The notes: generated by a model from the letters alone, not told the origin. A stretch of 64,000 bases of DNA from Bryobacteraceae bacterium (GCA_030041495.1 JASHNT010000130.1:1-64000), one strand, 5' to 3'; shown: positions 1-8,976, counted from the first letter of the stretch. Program-made: numbers and translations.

Positions 1-804
1 ACAAAATTTTCGGCCGATCTTCAGAGGCTGGCTCCGCTCTACGACTATTCGCAGAACGCGCCCTTGGTGGCTCAGGAATACACGCGCAGCCAGTGGGTGG
101 ACCTGGCGACGGAGTGCTTTATCAAGGCTGTGGAAAGCCGCATCGACCGGAAACCGGCGCTCGCGCAACAGGCGCTGAAGGAAGGCTACATCCTGACGCC
201 CGCCTTCGCCGAACAGTTGGCTGCGTTCGAGGCCCAGGATACGCCCCTGCGCTCGTACTTTCCGGACCTGGTGGCCAAGATCGACCTGAAGCATGAGGAA
301 AAGCGCGCGGCCAACGTCCAATTCGTGAGCGAAGGCGCGGTACGGACGGTGCATGTGAGACCTCCGGCGGCTCCTGCCCCGCCTCCGCTTACTGGCGCGG
401 CGAAGACTCTGGCTGACGCCGAAAAGGAGTTCGACCAGCACGCGCTATCGGACCGCAAAATGGACTCGGCCAAGGAACTGTTCCTGCGGGCCCTTCAGGA
501 AACCGACGAGAAACCGCTGCACGCGAAGGCGTATTATGGTTTAGCGCGGTCGGCTTTGGCGGAGAACGATCCGGATGCGGGGGAACGGCTGTTCCACAAG
601 GCTCTGGATCTGGATCCGGACCCGGTGGTCAAGTCGTGGTGCCTGTATTATCTCGGGCGGCTCTCCGACAACATGCAAGGCGGACGCGAGCAGGCTCAGG
701 AATTCTATAGGCAAGCAATAGCGGTAGAAGGCGTGCCTCAACAGGTGCGCAAGGCGGCGGAGCAGGGGCTCAACCAGGCATATTCAAATCCAAGCACAAA
801 GTGA
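1..804 (+). CDS. TPR-containing protein, 5' end outside the window
   Basis: The frame is open from the first base, so the N-terminus is missing. The first in-window start-like codon (TTG at 64) is internal. About 267 codons are visible. An N-terminal part of unknown fold is followed by a Pro/Ala-rich linker (APAPPPL) and then a C-terminal stretch of helical TPR-like repeats (for example KAYYGLARSALAENDPDAGE and CLYYLGRLSDNMQGGR). TPRs usually mediate protein-protein contacts. A second TPR protein follows 15 nt downstream, so the two are probably co-transcribed. I cannot name the family of the missing N-terminal part. A secreted or membrane-associated acidobacterial TPR protein is the likely class. 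Confidence 0.8.
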   Translation, partial: TKFSADLQRLAPLYDYSQNAPLVAQEYTRSQWVDLATECFIKAVESRIDRKPALAQQALKEGYILTPAFAEQLAAFEAQDTPLRSYFPDLVAKIDLKHEEKRAANVQFVSEGAVRTVHVRPPAAPAPPPLTGAAKTLADAEKEFDQHALSDRKMDSAKELFLRALQETDEKPLHAKAYYGLARSALAENDPDAGERLFHKALDLDPDPVVKSWCLYYLGRLSDNMQGGREQAQEFYRQAIAVEGVPQQVRKAAEQGLNQAYSNPSTK

Positions 805-819
805 GCAAGAGGAATTCAA

Positions 820-1608
820 ATGAGAACACGAGTACTAGTGGTGATGATGGCGTTGACCGGCGTGGCGGCGGTCGCACAGCAGGCCCAGACGCCTCCTAAG
901 GAGGCCACGGGTAACCTTCCCAAGGCTAAGTCTAAGGAAGAAGCGGCGGCCATCAAGAAGATTACCGAGGCCAAGACCCCGGATGAGAGAATCGCCGCAG
1001 TGGATGCGTTCGTGACCGGTTTCCCGGATAGCGTATTCAAGGCGACGGCGCTGATGGAGGCGGCTGAAGCCGCGGATTCCAAGAGCGATTACGCCAAGGC
1101 GGTTTCCTATGGTGAACTGGCGATTCAGGCCGATCCGCAAAGCTTCTACGCCATGCTGCTGGTTTCCGGAGAGCTGGCCCAGCACACCCAAAAGTACGAT
1201 CTGGACAAGGAACAGAAGCTCAGCAAAGCCGAGAACTACGTCAATCAGGCCATGATGATCATCTCCTCCAACACCAAACCTCCCGCCGGCATTGGGGAAA
1301 AGGATTGGGCCGAATTCAAGAAGGATCAGACCGCGGCGGCGCACAAAGACTTGGGCCTTATTGCAGCCGCGCGCGAGAAATATGATGTTGCGGCGACCGA
1401 GTATAAAGCCGCCGTGGACGGCTTGAACTCGCCTGACCTGGTCACCATGGCGCGCCTCGCCGATGCCTACAACAAAACGGGCCAGTACAACGACGCTCTT
1501 ACCGAGGCCAACAAGGTCCTGGCCACACAGAATCTGAATCCGACGGTTAAAGCATTCGTTGAGCAGGCTAAGGCAACGGCAGAAAAGGGTCTTGCGGGCA
1601 AGAAGTAA
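820..1608 (+). CDS. Secreted tetratricopeptide-repeat protein
   Basis: The protein has 262 residues. The N-terminus (MRTRVLVVMMALTGVAAVAQQ) is a signal peptide with an AVAQ-type cleavage region near residue 20, so the protein is probably periplasmic. The rest is alpha-helical with several TPR-like units, for example around residues 65-110 and 180-255 (AREKYDVAATEYKAAVDG; ARLADAYNKTGQYNDALTEA). The start at 820 is supported by an AAGAGGAA ribosome-binding site a few bases upstream. It follows the upstream TPR gene by 15 nt. No catalytic motif is visible. A scaffold or assembly role is inferred from the fold only. Confidence 0.85.
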   Translation: MRTRVLVVMMALTGVAAVAQQAQTPPKEATGNLPKAKSKEEAAAIKKITEAKTPDERIAAVDAFVTGFPDSVFKATALMEAAEAADSKSDYAKAVSYGELAIQADPQSFYAMLLVSGELAQHTQKYDLDKEQKLSKAENYVNQAMMIISSNTKPPAGIGEKDWAEFKKDQTAAAHKDLGLIAAAREKYDVAATEYKAAVDGLNSPDLVTMARLADAYNKTGQYNDALTEANKVLATQNLNPTVKAFVEQAKATAEKGLAGKK

Positions 1609-1672
1609 CGAAGACCGGTACCGCGCTGTTTACCCACCCCGTGGAAACAGACTCCAGGACTGCCCTCTCTTT

Positions 1673-1678
1673 TATACT
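1673..1678 (+). promoter_or_regulatory. Putative -10 element (TATACT) just upstream of rnc
   Basis: TATACT ends 9 nt before the rnc ATG at 1688. Transcription starting about 7 nt after a -10 would leave a leader of only a few bases. No convincing -35 lies 16-18 nt upstream. The short GAGG between the element and the ATG could also act as a weak ribosome-binding site. Confidence 0.4.
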
Positions 1679-1687
1679 TGAGGCAGC

Positions 1688-2389
1688 ATGGCGGACCTGG
1701 AGGTTCTGGAGCAGAGATTAGGGCACGTATTCCGCGACCGCGGCCTCTTGGAACGTGCCCTTACCCATACCTCCCACATTTACGAACGTCCCTTCGAGGG
1801 CGCCCCCAGCGGCGATAACGAGCAGCTTGAGTTCCTGGGCGACGCGATCCTGGGATTCGTGGTCAGCGAATACCTGGTGCGGCATAACCCGGGATTTCCG
1901 GAGGGCCGGCTTTCCAAGCTGAAGGCTCGCCTGGTCAGCGCCGCGCGCTTGCACGAGGTCGCGCAGGAGCTGGGATTGGGCGAGTTCCTGTACCTCGGCC
2001 GGGGCGAAGAAATGAGCGGCGGCCGTAGCAAGAAAGCGCTCCTGTCCGACGCGGTGGAGGCTCTGATCGCGGCGCTGCATCTGGATGCAGGGCTCGAGAC
2101 GGCGCGGGCGTTCATCGAGGGCCGCGTGGCCGGCGGCGTGGAAACATCGGAAAACAGCACGGACGCCTCGGTGGCCGATTACAAAAGCGCGTTGCAGGAG
2201 GCGGCCCAGGCGCTGAAGTTGCCGGCTCCGCGGTACGTGGTGGTGGATGAAACGGGCCCGGAGCATTCCAAGATATTTACGGTGGAAGTCCGGCTGGGCA
2301 AGGACTGGGTCAGCCGGGCGGAAGGCCAATCCAAGAAGAGCGCAGGACAGAAAGCGGCCCAGCAAGTGCTCCAACAACTCAACGAATGA
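1688..2389 (+). CDS. rnc: Ribonuclease III
   Basis: The product is a double-strand-specific endoribonuclease that processes rRNA precursors and structured mRNAs. It has 233 residues, normal for bacterial RNase III. The catalytic RIII signature is at residues 45-53 (EQLEFLGDA) with acidic residues E48 and D52. The second acidic cluster lies around residues 120-126 (LLSDAVEAL). A C-terminal dsRNA-binding domain spans about 160-232 and includes the QSKKSAGQKAA helix. The ATG at 1688 gives a complete N-terminus. In many bacteria rnc is followed by era; here the next gene is an unrelated secreted protein. Confidence 0.97.
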   Translation: MADLEVLEQRLGHVFRDRGLLERALTHTSHIYERPFEGAPSGDNEQLEFLGDAILGFVVSEYLVRHNPGFPEGRLSKLKARLVSAARLHEVAQELGLGEFLYLGRGEEMSGGRSKKALLSDAVEALIAALHLDAGLETARAFIEGRVAGGVETSENSTDASVADYKSALQEAAQALKLPAPRYVVVDETGPEHSKIFTVEVRLGKDWVSRAEGQSKKSAGQKAAQQVLQQLNE

Positions 2390-2478
2390 GGACGTTAACG
2401 GTATTGAAGTTTCCGCGGATTGGGCCATAATACTGAATACCGGTTCCTCCGATAGGAGAGCATCCGGAGTGACCGCGA

Positions 2479-3711
2479 GTGCGCAGAGGGATTAAAAATC
2501 GGTTGGCGGGGGTGTCCGCCCTAGTTTTGCCTGCCACGCTGCTGTGCCCCGTGGCGATGCGGGCACAGTTGCCGCTAGGAAGTTCGCTATTGCTCAATGC
2601 CGGCGATCAAGCCGTGCTGGAGGCTCGGGAAGTCCGCAAGGACCTAAACTGCACGGTCTATCCGGTCAAACCGGAGTTGGGCTTCGATTTGCGCTTTCAC
2701 AGCGGATTCGACGTGAGCCTGCCTCTGAGCGACGTGGCGGGTGAAGAGAATGAACTCACCATGCTGTTCCGCGTGATTCCGGACGCGCACAAGGATCAGC
2801 CCGCCTACTTTGTGAAGCACATCCACGTGCCCAAGATCGAGGACGACGCCAAGGGCGACGCGAACCTGCATGGCTCCTTCGATCTAGGCGAAGGCAGCTA
2901 TCACGTGGACTGGCTGATGCGCGACCGCACTGAGCGCGTGTGCTCCTTCTACTGGGATTCGGAAGCGGTGCTGGGGCCAAAGGACAAACAGATCGAGGTT
3001 GCACTGCCGGCGGGAACGGCAGCGCCAGTGGTGAAGGAGCCGTTCCACGAAGATCCGCCGGTGGAACGCGCCCAGGACTCGCCGCCGTTGAGCATCAAGG
3101 TGTTGGTGAATTTCGCGCCGCAAATGCCGGACTCGGCTGCGATGCGGCCCAGCGATACCACCGCGCTGGTGACGTTGCTTCGCCGCATCTCCCGCGAGCC
3201 GCACTTCGGGAAGTTTTCCCTGGTTGCGTTCAACATTCAGGAGCAACGCGTGGTGTACCGGCAATCCAGCGCGGATAAGATCGATTTCCCGGCGTTGGGC
3301 GAGGCGGTGCGCAAGATCAAGCTCGGCACAGTGGACGCGAAGCTTCTCGCCAACAAGCATAGCGAGATGGAATTTCTCTCGGATTTGATCCTGAAGGAGA
3401 TCTCTGCCGGACCGCATCCGGACGCGGTGATCTTCGCCGGGCCCAAGATCATGCTGGACGATTCGGTGCCGGATGAGCTGCTGAAGCCGTTTGCCAGCGA
3501 CGTCGACTTCCCGGTGTTCTACATGAATTACAACCTGTACCCGCTCGACATGCCATGGCACGATTCTGTGAGCCACGCGGTGAAGCTGTTCAAAGGGACG
3601 GAGTATACCATCAGCCGGCCCCGCGATCTATGGTTTGCGGCGACCGAGATGATCCAGCGTGTAGTAAAATCCAGTCATGGGCGGACCTCGAATGCAGCTT
3701 CGGCCCAGTAA
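2479..3711 (+). CDS. Secreted protein of unknown function with a possible VWA-like C-terminal half
   Basis: The protein has 410 residues. The start is GTG at 2479, with GGAG 9 nt upstream. An N-terminal hydrophobic stretch (LAGVSALVLPATLLCPVAMRAQ) looks like a signal peptide, so export is likely. The N-terminal half reads as a beta-rich domain. The C-terminal half (about residues 200-390) alternates strands and helices (SIKVLVNFAP; FSLVAFNIQEQRVVY; PDAVIFAGPK) in a way that recalls von Willebrand A-like folds, but no intact MIDAS motif is visible. The 3' end overlaps the next gene by 35 nt. I do not recognise a named family. Confidence 0.8.
   Translation: MRRGIKNRLAGVSALVLPATLLCPVAMRAQLPLGSSLLLNAGDQAVLEAREVRKDLNCTVYPVKPELGFDLRFHSGFDVSLPLSDVAGEENELTMLFRVIPDAHKDQPAYFVKHIHVPKIEDDAKGDANLHGSFDLGEGSYHVDWLMRDRTERVCSFYWDSEAVLGPKDKQIEVALPAGTAAPVVKEPFHEDPPVERAQDSPPLSIKVLVNFAPQMPDSAAMRPSDTTALVTLLRRISREPHFGKFSLVAFNIQEQRVVYRQSSADKIDFPALGEAVRKIKLGTVDAKLLANKHSEMEFLSDLILKEISAGPHPDAVIFAGPKIMLDDSVPDELLKPFASDVDFPVFYMNYNLYPLDMPWHDSVSHAVKLFKGTEYTISRPRDLWFAATEMIQRVVKSSHGRTSNAASAQ
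3665..3670 (+). promoter_or_regulatory. Putative -10 element (TAAAAT) inside the end of the upstream gene
   Basis: TAAAAT ends 6 nt before the ATG at 3677 and lies within the last codons of the preceding gene. If it is used, the transcript for the methyltransferase-like gene would begin at or next to its start codon. No clear -35 is seen. Confidence 0.35.
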
Positions 3712-4273
3712 TTCCGCGCTGCGCAGGCGACTGGCGCTAGTGGCGCTCGCCGGGTTTTCCGCATTTCCTGCGCTTGCTCAAGACTCGTCGAAGTACGTCA
3801 ACAAGTTAGCTCCCTACGTCAGTTCACCCGCAAAAGTAGTCGACCGGATGCTGGAGCTGGCCAACATCCATCCGGGTGAAACGGTCTACGACCTGGGTTG
3901 CGGCGACGGCCGGATCCTGATCGAGGCGGCCCAGAAGTACAAGGCCAAGGCGGTTGGAATCGAGATCTCGCCCAAGGTGGCCGCGGAAGCGCGTGCGCAC
4001 GTAAAGAAAGCGGGCCTCTCGCAAAGGGTGCAGGTGATCGAAGGCGATCTTCTACAAGCGGACCTTACCGGCGCCGACGTGGTCACCATTTATCTGGCTA
4101 CTTCACTCAACGAAGAGCTGCGGCCGCGGCTGGAGAAATTCCTCAAGCCGGGCGCGCGGGTCGTCTCCCACGATTATGCCGTGCCGGGCTGGAAGCCGAC
4201 CGAAGTGGTCGAAGCCGAAGGCCGCCAGAAGCATCGCATCTATCTTTACGAAATGCCCCCGGTGAAGCAGTAG
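3677..4273 (+). CDS. SAM-dependent methyltransferase with an N-terminal signal peptide
   Basis: The protein has 198 residues. A typical class I methyltransferase motif I (VYDLGCGDGRI) lies near residues 71-81. Motif II with an acidic ribose contact (AVGIEIS) and a downstream GDLLQADL motif follow. The substrate cannot be told from sequence. The odd feature is the N-terminus: an Arg-rich start followed by a hydrophobic segment ending in PALAQ looks like a cleavable signal peptide, although S-adenosylmethionine is cytosolic. There is no obvious internal start that would remove the signal and keep the fold. The gene overlaps its upstream neighbour by 35 nt and may have its own short-leader promoter. 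Confidence 0.85.
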   Translation: MGGPRMQLRPSNSALRRRLALVALAGFSAFPALAQDSSKYVNKLAPYVSSPAKVVDRMLELANIHPGETVYDLGCGDGRILIEAAQKYKAKAVGIEISPKVAAEARAHVKKAGLSQRVQVIEGDLLQADLTGADVVTIYLATSLNEELRPRLEKFLKPGARVVSHDYAVPGWKPTEVVEAEGRQKHRIYLYEMPPVKQ

Positions 4274-4353
4274 CGGATTCGCGCAGGCTGCCGCATTCGC
4301 TCTGCTATGCTGTTGCTCAAGGCCCCTTCGCGCGAAGTTCGCTCGAGGCACGT

Positions 4354-5019
4354 ATGCTCATTCCTCTGCGCTCCTCCGAGCGCGTCTACGCTCTGGCTAA
4401 AGTCACCACGACGCTGATTGCGTTGAACATGGCGATATTTCTGTACCAGGTGTCGATGCCGCCGGAACAGCTCAACGACTTCGTCATGCAGTGGGGCATC
4501 GTGCCGGACCATCTGCAACTGGCCTCGCTGGTGACCTCCATGTTCCTGCACGGCGGATGGATGCACATCCTGGGCAACATGCTGTTCCTGTGGGTATTCG
4601 GGCGCAATGTGGAGGATTTGATCGGCGGTACCCGATTCCTGGCATTGTACATGGTGACGGGAGTGTTAGCCGGCATCGTGCAGGTGATTTTCAATCCCTA
4701 TTCACGCGTGCCGACCATCGGAGCCAGCGGGGCCATCGCGGGCGTGATGGGCGCGTACCTGGTTAAACTGCCCCGGTCGCGCATCTATACGCTCTTGTTC
4801 TTTCTCTTTGTGACGACGGTGGAAATTCCTGCGCCATTTCTGCTGCTGTTCTGGTTCTTGATGCAGTTTTTGAACGGCATCGGCTCGCTGACCTCGACCG
4901 ATTACAGCGGAGGAGGAGTGGCATGGTTCGCGCACGTGGGAGGGTTCATCGCGGGGATGGTGCTGGCGCGCTTCTTCCCGGACCGGCGCAAGTGGCGAAG
5001 TTGGTACGAAGAAGGGTAG
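4354..5019 (+). CDS. Rhomboid-family intramembrane serine protease
   Basis: The protein has 221 residues and about six hydrophobic membrane segments. The catalytic dyad is visible: Ser125 in the GASG motif (residues 123-126) and His194 in the motif AHVGG. The conserved HGGWMHILGNM loop lies at about residues 66-76. Rhomboids cleave membrane-spanning substrates within the bilayer. The reading frame stays open far upstream, but ATG 4354 is the first start that gives a normal N-terminus (MLIPLRSSER). The upstream extension would have overlapped the methyltransferase gene out of frame. A TATGCT sequence about 42 nt upstream could be its -10. Confidence 0.93.
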   Translation: MLIPLRSSERVYALAKVTTTLIALNMAIFLYQVSMPPEQLNDFVMQWGIVPDHLQLASLVTSMFLHGGWMHILGNMLFLWVFGRNVEDLIGGTRFLALYMVTGVLAGIVQVIFNPYSRVPTIGASGAIAGVMGAYLVKLPRSRIYTLLFFLFVTTVEIPAPFLLLFWFLMQFLNGIGSLTSTDYSGGGVAWFAHVGGFIAGMVLARFFPDRRKWRSWYEEG

Positions 5020-5039
5020 CCCGACGTCTAAGCGGAAGT

Positions 5040-5660
5040 ATGAGAAACGTCAGGAACTACAGCCTGCTGATGTGTCTCGCCCTGGCCAGCTGCGCGAAAC
5101 AAAGGCGCGCGCCGGTCCCGGCGGCGCTTGCGGCTGCGCCGAAGTGGCCGGTGAAATCGCCGGAATTTATCGACCTTCTGCCGAACTGGCAGGTACGCGA
5201 GATCACTCCGATCTTCACCTCGGGCGGCTTCGTGGCCAAGGGCGTAAGCATCGAAAAAGGCAACGTGCTCACCATTTCCGACACGGACTTCGAAGGCTAC
5301 GAAACGGCGCTGTATTCGCTCGCTCCACGCCCCGGTGGCGGAGTGAATCCGAAGCTCGCCTCGGTGGAGACCAACAAGAACGGGCAGATCACCAAAGAGG
5401 CTAATCCGCGAGTCATGCTGTTTCAATTTCCGCGCCGCGTGCGCTATATCCGGCTGTTGTATTTGCTGCGGGTCAGCACGGCCGACCACAACATGGCGAT
5501 GCTCGGCTCCACTGACGTGGATGAATTGAATACGCTCACCAAGCAGGTGCAGAGCGACCCGGACAAGGGATGCAGAAACCTGCGGCGGGCTTACTGCAGT
5601 TGGGTTCCGCAGGGGATCGCGGTGACCGCCGGTGAGCCGGGCGGCGCTAGTTTTCGCTGA
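5040..5660 (+). CDS. Putative lipoprotein of unknown function
   Basis: The protein has 206 residues. The N-terminus is a hydrophobic stretch ending in a lipobox-like LASC (Cys17 or so), followed by basic and Ala-rich residues, so it is probably a lipid-anchored envelope protein. The mature part has no motif I recognise. Several strand-like segments and four later cysteines or aromatic patches near the C-terminus (CRNLRRAYCSW) could support a disulphide. ATG 5040 was chosen because upstream codons overlap the rhomboid gene. The 3' end overlaps the convergent nicotinamidase gene by 14 nt. Confidence 0.7.
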   Translation: MRNVRNYSLLMCLALASCAKQRRAPVPAALAAAPKWPVKSPEFIDLLPNWQVREITPIFTSGGFVAKGVSIEKGNVLTISDTDFEGYETALYSLAPRPGGGVNPKLASVETNKNGQITKEANPRVMLFQFPRRVRYIRLLYLLRVSTADHNMAMLGSTDVDELNTLTKQVQSDPDKGCRNLRRAYCSWVPQGIAVTAGEPGGASFR

Positions 5661-6246
5661 ATACCTCTTTGGTGGTCGTCAACGTGCCGCCCGCAGCGGT
5701 GAATTCAGCCAGAGTTTTCGCGGCCTCGCTTGCGTCGAGCTCCTTGACGGCGTCCGTGACGATCGCGACCTTGCGGCCAGTGCGTAACAGACCGAACGCC
5801 GCGCGCCTCACGCAAATCTCCGTGACCACGCCATAGACGAAACACTGGTTGGGATTCAGACAGTCGAGCAATGCGGACAGATTCACATTCGTGAAGCAAT
5901 CGAGCGCCTGTTTTTCGAGGAGAATCTGCCGAGCTCCAGCGACCTCGGGAAAACCGGGCGAGTTTTGAATCACGACGCGCGGGTCGAGCAGAGTGGCCTC
6001 GGGCTTGCGTTGGCCGGAAGTGCCGGCGATGCAATGCGGCGGCCAATCGCTGAACTCGGGATCGTCGGGCGTGTGTGCGTCCATGGTGGAGATCACGGGG
6101 ATGCCGTGCGCGGCCGCGAATCGGTTCAAGGCGGCGACACGATCGACAATCGTCTCCGCTCCCGGAACGTACAGCGCGCCGGAGGAATCGAGAAAATCGG
6201 CCTGCGTGTCGACGTCAAAAAAAACGGCTTTTTCGAACCTGCTCAT
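5647..6246 (-). CDS. pncA: Nicotinamidase-type cysteine hydrolase
   Basis: The 199-residue product has the isochorismatase fold. The metal-site pattern of nicotinamidases is present: D56, H58 (DAHTP) and H71 (PPHC). The catalytic residues fit D11 or D13 (DVDTQADF), K112 and C145 (VTEIC). The reaction is nicotinamide to nicotinate plus ammonia in NAD salvage. The neighbouring upstream gene on the same strand encodes the next enzyme, nicotinate phosphoribosyltransferase, and the two overlap by 32 nt, so co-translation is likely. The context makes nicotinamidase much more likely than another isochorismatase-family hydrolase. Confidence 0.92.
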   Translation of the reverse strand: MSRFEKAVFFDVDTQADFLDSSGALYVPGAETIVDRVAALNRFAAAHGIPVISTMDAHTPDDPEFSDWPPHCIAGTSGQRKPEATLLDPRVVIQNSPGFPEVAGARQILLEKQALDCFTNVNLSALLDCLNPNQCFVYGVVTEICVRRAAFGLLRTGRKVAIVTDAVKELDASEAAKTLAEFTAAGGTLTTTKEVFSEN

Positions 6247-7579
6247 CGAGCGCTTCCAATTCCGAGCTTAGCTCGACTTGCCATCCTTGAGCTTCGAACA
6301 GGCTGTGGCATGGCGGGGGCAGCTTTGCCAGGGAAGCGGCGGCATGGGCGCGGGCTTCGGAGGCGCATGGCGGGAGCTCCAGCAACTGGCCTCCCAGCAT
6401 GACGGGCTGCAGCAGCGCCTCCACCTCGGAGCCGGATACCACCGCGCCGTCCGGCGTCGGTCCCGGGCAAGAGAGGCACTCGCTCGATCGCGCCAATACG
6501 TCGCGGTTCGCGTAGCGGAAAATCTGTTTCGCGCCCGGGAGGGTGGCTTTGTCGAGGCTGAGCTTGAGAGTATAGCGGGGCCCTTCGCCGGGGCTCTGCA
6601 TCTCGACCATTTTGTAGACCACGCCGAGGGAGGGCGCATCGGCGGAAGTAGCGAGCTCGGTTCCGACGCCGAATACGTCGATAGGCGCGCCGGCTGCGAC
6701 CAACTCGTGAATCTTGTACTCATTGAGATCGCCGGTGGCCATGATTTTAGCTTCGCGGAGACCGCTGTGATCGAGAATGGCCCGGACCGCAGGCGCAAGC
6801 TCAACTAGGTTGCCACTATCCAGGCGCACGCCCCACAAAGGCCGGCCAAGCTCTGCCGCAAGACGCGCGCCGGCCAGCGTGTCGTAGCTGTCGATCAACT
6901 GGACGGTGTGCTCGCCCAACAGGCGCTGAAGTTGTTCGAAGGAGGCACGCTCCGTGGGAAAAGACATCACCCAGGAATGCGCGGCGGTTCCGAAAACCGG
7001 GACGCCGTAAAGCTTACCCGCTTCCGCATTGCTGGTTCCCGCGCAGCCGCCGATATAAGCGGCGCGGCCGGCCAGCACCCCGGCCTGAGGCGAATGCGCG
7101 CGGCGCGTGCCGAATTCGACCACCTCGCGGCCGAGGGCAGCTTTGACCACTCGCGCGGCTTTGGTCGCGATCAGCGATTGGAACCCTATGATCGCGAGCA
7201 GATACGTTTCCGCCAATTGCGCTTCGATCAGTGGCGCGCGAATGGTGAGGAACGGCTCCCCCGCGAACATCGGAGTGCCTTCGGGCACCGCAAAGACGTC
7301 GCCGGTGAAATTGAGCCCGGCGAGCATTTCGAAAAACGCCGGGGCTGTCCGGTGGAACTGCGGGAGACCGCGCAGGTAAGCGATTTCCTCGGGAGTGAAG
7401 CGCAGGTCGAGCAGGTATTCGACGGCCTGCGCGAGTCCGGCGGCCAAAATGAAATTGCGATTGTGCGGAAGCTGGCGGACGAATAACTCGAAGGTCGCAC
7501 GATCCTGCGTCTTACCGGCCTCGAAGTAGCCCGCCGCCATGGTGAGCTGGTAGAGGTCGGTAAGCAGGCCGCCGGGCAC
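6215..7579 (-). CDS. pncB: Nicotinate phosphoribosyltransferase
   Basis: The 454-residue product converts nicotinate and PRPP to nicotinate mononucleotide, feeding NAD synthesis. The N-terminus (TDLYQLTMAAGYF) is the classical opening motif of the family. The central EFGTRRAHSP stretch carries the catalytic region and the DSGNLVELA and GVGTELATS motifs bind phosphate. The start is GTG at 7579, four bases after the stop of the DUF4340 gene, so it is part of the ABC/GldG operon. Pairing with pncA completes a two-step nicotinamide salvage route. Confidence 0.95.
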   Translation of the reverse strand: MPGGLLTDLYQLTMAAGYFEAGKTQDRATFELFVRQLPHNRNFILAAGLAQAVEYLLDLRFTPEEIAYLRGLPQFHRTAPAFFEMLAGLNFTGDVFAVPEGTPMFAGEPFLTIRAPLIEAQLAETYLLAIIGFQSLIATKAARVVKAALGREVVEFGTRRAHSPQAGVLAGRAAYIGGCAGTSNAEAGKLYGVPVFGTAAHSWVMSFPTERASFEQLQRLLGEHTVQLIDSYDTLAGARLAAELGRPLWGVRLDSGNLVELAPAVRAILDHSGLREAKIMATGDLNEYKIHELVAAGAPIDVFGVGTELATSADAPSLGVVYKMVEMQSPGEGPRYTLKLSLDKATLPGAKQIFRYANRDVLARSSECLSCPGPTPDGAVVSGSEVEALLQPVMLGGQLLELPPCASEARAHAAASLAKLPPPCHSLFEAQGWQVELSSELEALDEQVRKSRFF

Positions 7580-7583
7580 GCGC

Positions 7584-8927
7584 TTACTTCTTTTTTGCGG
7601 GCGGCGGGGGCGCCTCCGGTTTCACATCTCCGGCGGAGGTGCGGAGATCGGCAACCGAGGAGGCGTCGAGCTGATAGAGCGTGGGATCGTTGTCGCGTTT
7701 GGCCAGGAAATCCTTGCCGGAGGCGGCAATTTCCACTTTATCAGTGGTTTTGGCGTCGCTCGAGACGACCGTCATCTCGATGTCCGGTTTTCCAAACGTT
7801 CCTGTGTCGAGCAGCTTGGTGGCAGCCAGGTCGCGCAGCTTGTCGATCAGGCCCTCGACGGAAATGGTGTCCATGGTTTTGCCGTTGGAGGTCCAGTTGT
7901 CGCCCACCTTTTGCACGGAGAGCGTCTTGGCGCCGTCCTTGATCTCGATGCGGCTGGGATCGTTGAATCCGAAGTCGAACAGCTTCTTGGCGCGGAAATC
8001 GTCCAGCTTCTTGCCGAAGAAATTCGTGAGATCGGCGGCGGTGAGCTTGTGGATGCCGTCGATCGCATCGGATTTGGCGTAGTAGTCGTCCTTGGACTTG
8101 TGGACGTCCATCTTGTGCGTGCCGCCGGAATCGGCGACGGTAACCGTGGCCACGACCGGAGCGGAAGCGAAAGCCTCCGTGTACTTTTTCTCGTCGTCGG
8201 CAGAGACGGTGGGATCCATCTGCGCTTCGTGCAAGCGCCCGGCCAAATCCTCTACCTGGGAGTTATCGGCGCGCATTTGCTTGGGCTTCACGATCTGCCA
8301 TTGCATCGACCCGACGTGTTTGAACTCGATGGGCGGCTGTCCGGTGATGTTCAGATCCAAACTGCTCACCAGGTTGGTATCAAAGGGCAGCAGACGGCGG
8401 TCGCGGAGATCCTTGGCGTTCTTGTCGAGGCTGTCCTTGATGCTCTTGCTCATGGTGAACAGCCGGGGATCGCCGTCGAGCTTAGCGTAGGTCGAGCCGC
8501 TGGGTGAATCCTCGCCCACCAGCAGTGTGGTGGACTTGCCGTTAGAGGTGTCGATCTTGATGGTGAGCACGGCGGGCGAGAGGCCATAGGTGGCGAGATC
8601 GGTGACGTTGGGATCGACGACGCGTTCCGAAGAAATGGTCGCGAGCGACGTGGCGAGACTTCCCACGGAAGATTGATCGGTCGGCAGGGTCTTGGGTCCG
8701 ACAATCTGCCATTGATTGGCGTCGTTACGCTTGACCACTGTGTCTTCGCCGCCGCGGTGCTGGATATCGATCTGGCGGATGTCGGAGTCTCTGAGCGAGA
8801 GAATTTTCGGGCTGGCGTCGGCAGGAGGCTGAGCCTCCTTCGCGGCTTCTTTCTTATTCGACCACCAGACCAAACCTCCCAGGCCGGCCATCAGCACGGC
8901 AGCAACGATCAGGCGAGTTAACTTCAT
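7584..8927 (-). CDS. DUF4340 domain protein, membrane-anchored
   Basis: The 447-residue protein has one N-terminal membrane segment (VAAVLMAGLGGLVWW) and a long, repetitive extracytoplasmic region. It has at least three beta-rich repeats with LLVGEDS-like and DFRAKKLFDF-like motifs, and ends in a Pro/Lys tail (APPPPAKKK). DUF4340 proteins commonly accompany GldA/GldF/GldG-type ABC transporters; their function is not established. Here it lies directly downstream of the GldG-like gene and upstream of pncB. It is most likely an accessory periplasmic subunit of the same transporter. Confidence 0.88.
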   Translation of the reverse strand: MKLTRLIVAAVLMAGLGGLVWWSNKKEAAKEAQPPADASPKILSLRDSDIRQIDIQHRGGEDTVVKRNDANQWQIVGPKTLPTDQSSVGSLATSLATISSERVVDPNVTDLATYGLSPAVLTIKIDTSNGKSTTLLVGEDSPSGSTYAKLDGDPRLFTMSKSIKDSLDKNAKDLRDRRLLPFDTNLVSSLDLNITGQPPIEFKHVGSMQWQIVKPKQMRADNSQVEDLAGRLHEAQMDPTVSADDEKKYTEAFASAPVVATVTVADSGGTHKMDVHKSKDDYYAKSDAIDGIHKLTAADLTNFFGKKLDDFRAKKLFDFGFNDPSRIEIKDGAKTLSVQKVGDNWTSNGKTMDTISVEGLIDKLRDLAATKLLDTGTFGKPDIEMTVVSSDAKTTDKVEIAASGKDFLAKRDNDPTLYQLDASSVADLRTSAGDVKPEAPPPPAKKK

Positions 8928-8976
8928 GTCTAGTCTTTAGAATCGCCGGCCCTGTGCCGGCGGGGGCTGACGCGGG

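Noticed and set aside
3898-4353. N-terminal extension of the rhomboid frame
   Set aside because: The upstream codons are antisense/other-frame to the methyltransferase, with no signal or domain; a normal rhomboid begins at 4354.
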